Origin: DASTHS01 sp035718085
Lineage (GTDB): Bacteria > Actinomycetota > Acidimicrobiia > Acidimicrobiales > Palsa-688
Assembly (NCBI GenBank): GCA_035718085.1
Contig: DASTHS010000171.1
Location: 1 to 9,756, forward strand
Reading direction: 5' to 3'
DNA length: 9,756 bases
The position numbers and the translations under genes are program-made. The notes beneath the pieces were generated by a model. That model was not told where the DNA came from. It worked only from the letters and a program-made list of their open reading frames with translations, and made no database searches. This document shows positions 5,960 through 9,756 of the stretch, piece by piece (the first letter of the stretch is position 1; each line of letters starts with the position of its first letter).

Positions 5960-7024
5960 TCACCGGCTGAGCACGGGGGCCAGCTCGAGCACCCGGGGGG
6001 AGGCCATGGCGGCGCGGGCGTCGGCAGGCGCCGACGGGAAGGCCGAGTAGGCGGCCCGCAGGCGGCCGGCGTGGTCGACGAAGGTGTCGAGCCCGCCGGG
6101 TGACACCGCCGTCGGCGTGCTGGCCAGCAGCGGCCGGGGCGACACGTCCCGGCACGGGCCGGCCACCGTGGCGCACCAGGCCACGCCGGTGTCGTAGGTG
6201 TTCGACTGCCAGGTGCCCCCGGAGAAGAACAGCCAGTAGCCGCCATGCGACGCCGCCAGCATCGCCGGCCCTTCGACGATGCCGTGCTCCCACGCGGCGT
6301 CCGCGCCCAGCAGGCGCACCGGCGCACCGGCGACGGCGGTGCCCCCCCGGGTGAGGCGCTGCTCCCAGATGCCGACGGGGGCACCGACGGCATTGCCGTC
6401 GTTCTTCCAGACCAGCGCCAGCCCGCCGCCCGGCACGGTGATCACGCTGGGGTCGATGTCGCCCCCCAGGGCCGGCTGGCACACCAGCGGCGCGGCCGCC
6501 GTCGACGCGTACGGGCCGAGCGGCCCGGGGGCGGTCGCCACCCCGATGCACTCGGTGTGGGTGGCCGCCGACTCCGTCGCGAACCACAGCACCCACGAGC
6601 CGCCCACCTGGCGGATGGTCGGCCCCCAGGTCATCGTCGACACCCCGGGCGGCTCGTGCCATCGGCCGGGGGGCGCCACGACCGCCGCCCACCTGGGGAG
6701 CCGCGGCAGGGCGTCGGGCACCCGCCGCCAGTGCCGCAGGTCGGTCGAGACGGCGACGGGCACGTTGGCCGACCAGTCGGTGGTCCAGGCCACGGCGTAG
6801 CCGGGGGCCGTGAGCCCCCCGACGCCGGCCGGCACGGCGACGACGACGGGGTCGCCCATGTCGTTCAGATCCGGGTCGTCGACCTCGACGGCCACGGACG
6901 TCCCCAGCCGGGGCAACCCGGGGGCCGGCGCCCCACTGGCCCGCACCGATGCGGCGGTGGCGACCGACGCCGCCACGGCGACGGCGGCCGCCAGCCATGC
7001 CCGTCGACGCCGGCGTGTCGCCAC
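5960..7024 (-). CDS. Secreted GH43-like five-bladed beta-propeller protein (putative glycosidase)
   Basis: The product is 354 residues. Residues 1-29 form a signal peptide: a five-arginine run (4-8), a hydrophobic core WLAAAVAVAASVATAASV, and likely cleavage after VRA. The rest has the repeated blades of glycoside hydrolase family 43: DMGDPVVVAVP (55-65) and VAVSTDLRHWRRV (90-102), WGPTIRQVGGSWVLWFAT (133-150), DIDPSVI (189-195), VEGPAML (250-256) with GYWLFFSGG (262-270). These fit the GH43 triad: an N-terminal Asp (55 or 58), Asp191 as pKa modulator, and Glu251 as general acid. Family members release arabinose, xylose or related sugars from polysaccharides; the substrate is unknown. The GTG at 7022-7024 is chosen because it follows TACGGT by six bases; an upstream GTG at 7043-7045 is the alternative. 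The frame stays open further upstream, but that part overlaps the permease antisense to nothing useful. No sugar transporter is nearby. Confidence 0.8.
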   Translation of the reverse strand: MATRRRRRAWLAAAVAVAASVATAASVRASGAPAPGLPRLGTSVAVEVDDPDLNDMGDPVVVAVPAGVGGLTAPGYAVAWTTDWSANVPVAVSTDLRHWRRVPDALPRLPRWAAVVAPPGRWHEPPGVSTMTWGPTIRQVGGSWVLWFATESAATHTECIGVATAPGPLGPYASTAAAPLVCQPALGGDIDPSVITVPGGGLALVWKNDGNAVGAPVGIWEQRLTRGGTAVAGAPVRLLGADAAWEHGIVEGPAMLAASHGGYWLFFSGGTWQSNTYDTGVAWCATVAGPCRDVSPRPLLASTPTAVSPGGLDTFVDHAGRLRAAYSAFPSAPADARAAMASPRVLELAPVLSR

Positions 7025-7036
7025 GACCGGACCGTA
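7025..7036 (-). promoter_or_regulatory. Candidate leaderless promoter of the GH43-like gene
   Basis: On the minus strand TACGGT (7036-7031) is followed by six bases and then the GTG at 7024. It fits the TANNNT -10 pattern of leaderless actinobacterial genes, and no Shine-Dalgarno sequence lies at a useful distance from this GTG. The hexamer is identical to that before the gene at 5191. The competing view is that translation starts at the GTG at 7045, directly behind a GAGAGGGG run whose spacing is too short to be a good ribosome-binding site. Confidence 0.4.
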
Positions 7037-7067
7037 TCGAAGCACCCCCTCTCGGTGGCCGCGGCAG

Positions 7068-7092
7068 GCACCCTCCCGACGGGGGCTGGTGC
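7068..7092 (-). terminator. Possible terminator hairpin after the permease gene
   Basis: The arms GCACC plus CTCCC (7068-7077) and GGGGG plus GGTGC (7081-7085 and 7088-7092) can pair around a GAC loop, with a two-base bulge and one G-T pair. The structure begins about 19 bases past the permease stop in the direction of transcription and before the GH43-like gene. It is weaker than the two 12-bp hairpins elsewhere in the window and has no T tract, so separation of the two transcription units is only inferred. Confidence 0.35.
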
Positions 7093-7110
7093 TCGGTGCG
7101 ACCCGCCGCC

Positions 7111-8580
7111 TCAGGGGGTGGCCGTCGAGTCGGCCGCCGACGTCGCCTGCTGGCGGTCGAACGCCTCGGCGCACCCAGCGCAGCAGAAGTAGGTGACCTC
7201 CCCGTCGGTCTCGCGGCGGGCGCCGGCGCGCGCCGGGTCGACGGTCATGCCGCAGACCGGGTCGACGGCGCCGGCGGCTTCCTCGGCGGCGCTGGCTGCG
7301 AGGTAGCGCTCGGGGTCGGCGTCGAAGCGGTGCTTGCAGTGGTCGGAGCAGAAGTAGACGCGCTCCCCGTCGTGCTCGGTGCTGGCGGGGGCGTGCGCGG
7401 CCTCGACCTGCATGCCACACACCGGGTCCTTGGCGTAGCCGGCGCCGCCACCGAAGCGCTCACGGTTGCGGTACAGCCAGTAGAGCCCGGCGAACACCAC
7501 GATGGCGACCACGTCGAGCGCGGTGGTGGCGTTGAGGCCGACGGTGTCGCCGACCACCTGGCCGGGCTCGACGGTGGGGATCCAGCCGAGGGCCCGGAAG
7601 AGGTACTCGGTGACCAGGCCAGCGGCCGACATGACCGCCCAGAACACCGCCAGCATCCGCAGCGCCATCCGTCCGCCGTACTGCTTGCGGTAGATGAGCA
7701 CCAGGGGCAGGGCGATGAGGTCGGCGAACACGAAGGCCACCACCCCGCCGAAGGTGATGCCGCCCTTCCAGAGGGCGGCCGCGAGGGGCACGTTGCCGAC
7801 CGAGCACACGAAGCTGATCAGGGCGACGAACGGTCCGACCACGACGTTCTCGAGGGTGGTCCACCCGCCGTGGCCGTGGAGGAACACATCCGACCACACC
7901 CGGGGCGGCACCAGCTCGGAGAGGAACCCGGCGATGACGAAGCCGACAGCGAGCTCCTTGCGCAGCATGGTGAGGTCGCTCATGGTGTAGCCCGCCGCGT
8001 CGGACCAGCCGGCCGGGCTGCGGACCCGCCGGCGCCATCCGTCGCGCTCGAGGGCCTCGTCGGCGCCGTGCTGGTGGCCCGTGTCGGCGCCCGCTTCGAC
8101 GTGCGCACGGGCGGCGGCGACGCTGCGGCCCCGCAGCCACAGGCCGCCGACCGCGACGAGCAGCACGATCATGATCGCCCCGCCGACGAACTCGGCGACG
8201 ACGAACTGCCAACCGATCAGCACCAGCAGCACGATGCCCAGCTCCACCACCAGGTTCGTGGAGGCGAACATGAACACCATCGACGCCAGGAAGTCGGCGC
8301 CGCGGGCGAACAGCGACCGGGCCATCGCCGACGCCGCGTACGAGCAGCTCGACGACACCATCCCGTAGAGCGACGCCCGGGCCACCGCAGCCGGACGGTG
8401 GTCACCCAACTGGCGCCGCATGGCGTCCCGGGACACGAACGCCTGGACCGCCCCCGACAGCGTGAAGCCGAGCACCAGCGCCCACAGGGTGTCCCAGAAC
8501 ATGTAGAAGCCCTCGCGGACGCTGCGGCCGATGTCGGCCCCGAAGCTGGCGGCGGTGAGGGCGGTCAGGTCAGCGTGCAC
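7111..8580 (-). CDS. ArsP/DUF318-type membrane permease with two C-terminal YHS metal-binding domains
   Basis: This 489-residue fusion joins an inner-membrane permease (about 1-375, eight or nine hydrophobic spans, for example 30-49, 97-120, 124-148, 208-227, 247-297, 305-327 and 353-370) to two YHS domains. The permease carries the paired signatures VSSSCSYAASAMARSLFARG (75-94) and FVCSVGNVPLAAALWKGG (257-274) of the UPF0718/ArsP_1 family, with Cys79 and Cys259 likely to handle metal or metalloid. A charged loop (about 150-207) contains a short His cluster (GHQHG). YHS1 (385-427) has Cys388, Cys411 and Cys415; YHS2 (440-476) has Cys443, Cys466, Cys467 and Cys470. YHS modules bind heavy metals in pumps and chaperones. 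The GTG start at 8578-8580 is fixed by GAGGAGG (8588-8594) with seven-base spacing. It follows csoR, so CsoR-controlled efflux or sequestration is the likely role. The transported ion is not determined; copper, other soft metals or arsenicals are possible. Confidence 0.88.
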   Translation of the reverse strand: MHADLTALTAASFGADIGRSVREGFYMFWDTLWALVLGFTLSGAVQAFVSRDAMRRQLGDHRPAAVARASLYGMVSSSCSYAASAMARSLFARGADFLASMVFMFASTNLVVELGIVLLVLIGWQFVVAEFVGGAIMIVLLVAVGGLWLRGRSVAAARAHVEAGADTGHQHGADEALERDGWRRRVRSPAGWSDAAGYTMSDLTMLRKELAVGFVIAGFLSELVPPRVWSDVFLHGHGGWTTLENVVVGPFVALISFVCSVGNVPLAAALWKGGITFGGVVAFVFADLIALPLVLIYRKQYGGRMALRMLAVFWAVMSAAGLVTEYLFRALGWIPTVEPGQVVGDTVGLNATTALDVVAIVVFAGLYWLYRNRERFGGGAGYAKDPVCGMQVEAAHAPASTEHDGERVYFCSDHCKHRFDADPERYLAASAAEEAAGAVDPVCGMTVDPARAGARRETDGEVTYFCCAGCAEAFDRQQATSAADSTATP

Positions 8581-8677
8581 GGTGGTGCCTCCTCGCGGTG
8601 CGCAGCAGGCCGGCGAGCTCGCGCACGGTGCGGCCCAGCCGGCCGAACGGCCCGGTGGCGCAGGTGGGCGTCGTCAC
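8570..8677 (-). CDS. Candidate 35-residue small protein coupled to csoR and the permease
   Basis: A GTG at 8677-8675 overlaps the csoR stop as GTGA, and the frame runs 35 codons to a TGA at 8572-8570, overlapping the permease start by 11 bases. Third codon positions are G or C in 33 of 35 codons, against 25 of 35 at each of the first and second positions, which is the pattern of real genes here. The product starts MTTPTCATGPFGRLGR, continues with an amphipathic-looking TVRELAGLLRTARR, and ends HHRAR. It has one cysteine, a His pair near the end and a strongly basic tail, but no recognisable domain. The ribosome-binding site of the permease lies within its last codons, so its translation could couple csoR to the permease. 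No separate ribosome-binding site is evident for it; initiation would rely on re-initiation. It may instead be a chance frame in GC-rich DNA. Confidence 0.4.
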   Translation of the reverse strand: MTTPTCATGPFGRLGRTVRELAGLLRTARRHHRAR

Positions 8678-8955
8678 GAGCGCACCAGCCGCTCGATGGC
8701 GGCGCGGGCCTCGCTGATCTTCTCGTCGGCGGCCGGCCCGCCGGCGGCGACGGCGTCGTGGACGCAGTGGCTGAGGTGCTCGCCGAGCAGCTGCAGCGCC
8801 ACCGCCTGCAGCGCCCGGGTGGCCGCGGAGACCTGGGTCAGCACGTCGATGCAGTAGGTGTCGCCCTCCACCATCCGCGTGATGCCCCGCACCTGGCCCT
8901 CGACCCGCCGCAGCCGCCGCAGCACTGCGTCTTTTTCGTCGCCGTACCCGACCAC
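8674..8955 (-). CDS. csoR: CsoR-family copper-type metal-sensing repressor
   Basis: A 93-residue all-helical DNA-binding repressor of the CsoR/RcnR family (DUF156). It opens MVGYGDEKDAVLRRLRRVEGQVRG, matching the RLRRxEGQ signature, and continues RMVEGDTYCIDVLTQVSAATRALQAVALQLL. Cys35, His60 and Cys64 have exactly the spacing (25 and 4) of the Cu(I) ligands Cys36-His61-Cys65 of Mycobacterium tuberculosis CsoR, and Tyr34 precedes the first cysteine as in that protein. The start is taken as the GTG at 8953-8955 because AGGAGG lies seven bases upstream, and family members commonly begin just before the GY residues. An ATG at 8977-8979 is in frame but lies inside the likely -10 element, and a still longer frame reaches 9129. 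The apo form should bind the G-tract operator at 8981-8997 and leave it on metal binding, derepressing itself and the permease. Confidence 0.92.
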   Translation of the reverse strand: MVGYGDEKDAVLRRLRRVEGQVRGITRMVEGDTYCIDVLTQVSAATRALQAVALQLLGEHLSHCVHDAVAAGGPAADEKISEARAAIERLVRS

Positions 8956-8977
8956 GCCATCACCTCCTGCTTCGCTC

Positions 8978-8997
8978 ATGATACCCCCCTCCCGTAT
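8978..8997 (-). promoter_or_regulatory. csoR promoter with CsoR-type G-tract operator
   Basis: The + strand reads ATACCCCCCTCCCGTAT at 8981-8997: a nine-base C/G tract bounded by the inverted repeat ATAC/GTAT. This is the layout known for CsoR/RcnR-family operators, a homopolymer-rich G tract flanked by short AT-containing arms. On the minus strand TATCAT (8983-8978) matches the TATAAT consensus at five of six positions and overlaps one operator arm, so bound repressor would block RNA polymerase. A start near 8971 would give a 15-base leader containing AGGAGG before the GTG at 8955. No convincing -35 is seen (GCGCGT at 17-base spacing). The site should autoregulate csoR with the small frame and permease; it lies downstream of the ATPase gene. 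Confidence 0.65.
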
Positions 8998-9001
8998 GAG
9001 A

Positions 9002-9016
9002 CGCGCTTCGAGCGCG
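9002..9016. repeat. Short perfect inverted repeat upstream of csoR
   Basis: CGCGCT (9002-9007) and AGCGCG (9011-9016) pair around a TCG loop, just upstream of the CsoR operator and overlapping the -35 position of the csoR promoter. It lies 110-124 bases past the ATPase stop. It could be a weak 3' hairpin for the ATPase transcript or part of the regulatory region; the stem is only six base pairs and it has no T tract. The remainder of the gap (about 9017-9125) shows no other clear signal. Confidence 0.25.
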
Positions 9017-9125
9017 GGACGGCTGACAGCGCCGATCCCGTCTGCTGGGCGACTGAGCGGCGTCCCGGGCCGGGGCAGGGCCGATACCGTGCCCGTGGCC
9101 CGGGCGACCGGAGGCGCCTGGTCGC

Positions 9126-9756
9126 TCATGGTGCCCAGTGCCGTCGGCGGAGCAGGCGCAGCCCGTTGAGGCCGACGATGACGGTGGAGCCTTCGTGGCC
9201 GGCGACGCCGAGCGGGAGTGGCAGGTGGCCGGCCAGGTCGATGCTGACCAGGGCGGCGATGACCGCGGCGGCGATGACCAGGTTGCCCTTGACGACGCGT
9301 CGGGCGTGGCGGGAGATGCTCAGCGCGGCGGGGAGGGCGGCCAGCTCGTCTCGGACGATCACCACGTCGGCGGTCTCGAGGGCCAGGTCCGAGCCGTGGC
9401 GTCCCATGGCCACGCCGATGTGGGCGGCGGCGAGGGCGGGGGCGTCGTTGACGCCGTCACCGACCACGGCCAGGCGGCCACCGCCGGCCTGGAGGCCCTC
9501 GACCGCGGCCACCTTGCCGTCGGGCAGGAGGGACGGGCGGATGTCGGTGATCCCCACCTCGCCGGCCAGCGCGACGGCCGCCCGGGGGTTGTCGCCGGTG
9601 AGCAGCACCGGCGGGGCGGTGGTCAGCTGGGCAAGCCGTCCCACAGCGGCGGCGGCGTCGGGGCGCACCTCGTCTGCGATGCCGAGCACACCCAGCGGCC
9701 GACCGTCGGCGGTGACCACGACCGCCGTCCGTCCGAGTGCCTCCACGTCGGCGACT
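9126..9756 (-). CDS. P1B-type heavy-metal-transporting ATPase, C-terminal part (5' end outside window)
   Basis: The frame is open from the window edge to the TGA at 9128-9126, giving 209 residues; the GTG at 9744-9746 is internal. It covers the end of the nucleotide/phosphorylation region and the last membrane helices of a P-type ATPase: LLTGDNPRAAVALAGEVGI, PDGK, the hinge motif GDGVNDAPAL, MGRHGSDLALETADVVI, then two hydrophobic spans. The DKTGT phosphorylation site, ion-binding CPx/SPC helix and N-terminal domains lie outside. Near the end HEGST (9183-9197) in the last span is the TM8 motif described for the P1B-4 subgroup (CoaT/CtpD/CtpJ-like; Co, Fe, Zn), rather than the MxxSS of Cu(I) pumps or the DxG of ZntA-like Zn/Cd pumps. 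It would export metal from the cytosol using ATP. It is upstream of csoR on the same strand, about 170 bases away, and may have its own promoter. Family is certain; subgroup needs the missing part. Confidence 0.93.
   Translation of the reverse strand, partial: VADVEALGRTAVVVTADGRPLGVLGIADEVRPDAAAAVGRLAQLTTAPPVLLTGDNPRAAVALAGEVGITDIRPSLLPDGKVAAVEGLQAGGGRLAVVGDGVNDAPALAAAHIGVAMGRHGSDLALETADVVIVRDELAALPAALSISRHARRVVKGNLVIAAAVIAALVSIDLAGHLPLPLGVAGHEGSTVIVGLNGLRLLRRRHWAP

Noticed and set aside
5942..5970. Direct repeat CCGGCTGA at the two convergent stops (5942-5949 and 5963-5970)
   Set aside because: Eight bases only, both containing a Gly/Ser codon context and a TGA word; likely chance, and no stem can be formed between direct copies.
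7025..7420. Upstream open extension of the GH43-like frame
   Set aside because: It overlaps the YHS region of the permease on the same strand in another register, and the real protein starts with a signal peptide just after 7024.
1..9756. Search for CRISPR arrays, tRNA/rRNA genes, insertion sequences, prophage genes and riboswitches
   Set aside because: No regularly spaced repeats, cloverleaf-like sequence with a T-loop word, transposase motif or terminal inverted repeats were found by eye; nearly all of the window is explained by coding sequence.

Overview
The window is very GC-rich (by eye around 70% or more), with strong G/C preference at third codon positions, tight gene packing, convergent pairs separated by only 7-10 bases, GTG starts, and start regions that look leaderless. 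Together with a mycobacterial-type CsoR, a fused FadE-type acyl-CoA dehydrogenase and a SCO6745/SalK-family protein, this points to an actinobacterium. An Acidimicrobiia-like or other environmental lineage is my inference. No tRNA, rRNA, CRISPR array, insertion sequence or prophage gene is visible. No gene-free stretch reaches 300 bases; the longest gap is about 170 bases, at 8956-9125.

Region 1 (1-4050) is lipid or steroid-type acyl-CoA catabolism. It holds the 3' part of an SCP2-type thiolase (+), a strong hairpin between convergent genes, an MFE-2-like 3-hydroxyacyl-CoA dehydrogenase (SDR, -), and, divergent from it across a 69-bp promoter gap, a 717-residue double acyl-CoA dehydrogenase (+). 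Dehydrogenase, hydroxyacyl-CoA dehydrogenase and thiolase are three of the four beta-oxidation activities. The fused dehydrogenase and the SCP2-type thiolase suggest a bulky or branched substrate, but the substrate itself cannot be read from sequence.

Region 2 (4058-7024) holds unrelated housekeeping or accessory genes. A low-specificity threonine aldolase (-) is convergent with the dehydrogenase and divergent from a SCO6745-family protein (+). The latter is convergent with a secreted GH43-like five-bladed-propeller protein (-).

Region 3 (7111-9756, all -) is a heavy-metal module. In transcription order it runs: the 3' part of a P1B-type metal ATPase with a P1B-4-like HEGST motif; a gap with a promoter and a G-tract operator typical of CsoR; csoR with a complete Cys-His-Cys Cu(I) ligand set; an unannotated 35-codon reading frame overlapping csoR by 4 bases and the next gene by 11; and an ArsP/DUF318-type permease carrying two C-terminal YHS metal-binding domains. 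CsoR probably represses the csoR-smORF-permease unit and releases it when metal binds. The most interesting points are the mixed metal signals (a copper-type sensor beside a P1B-4-type pump), the double-YHS permease, and the coupled small frame.
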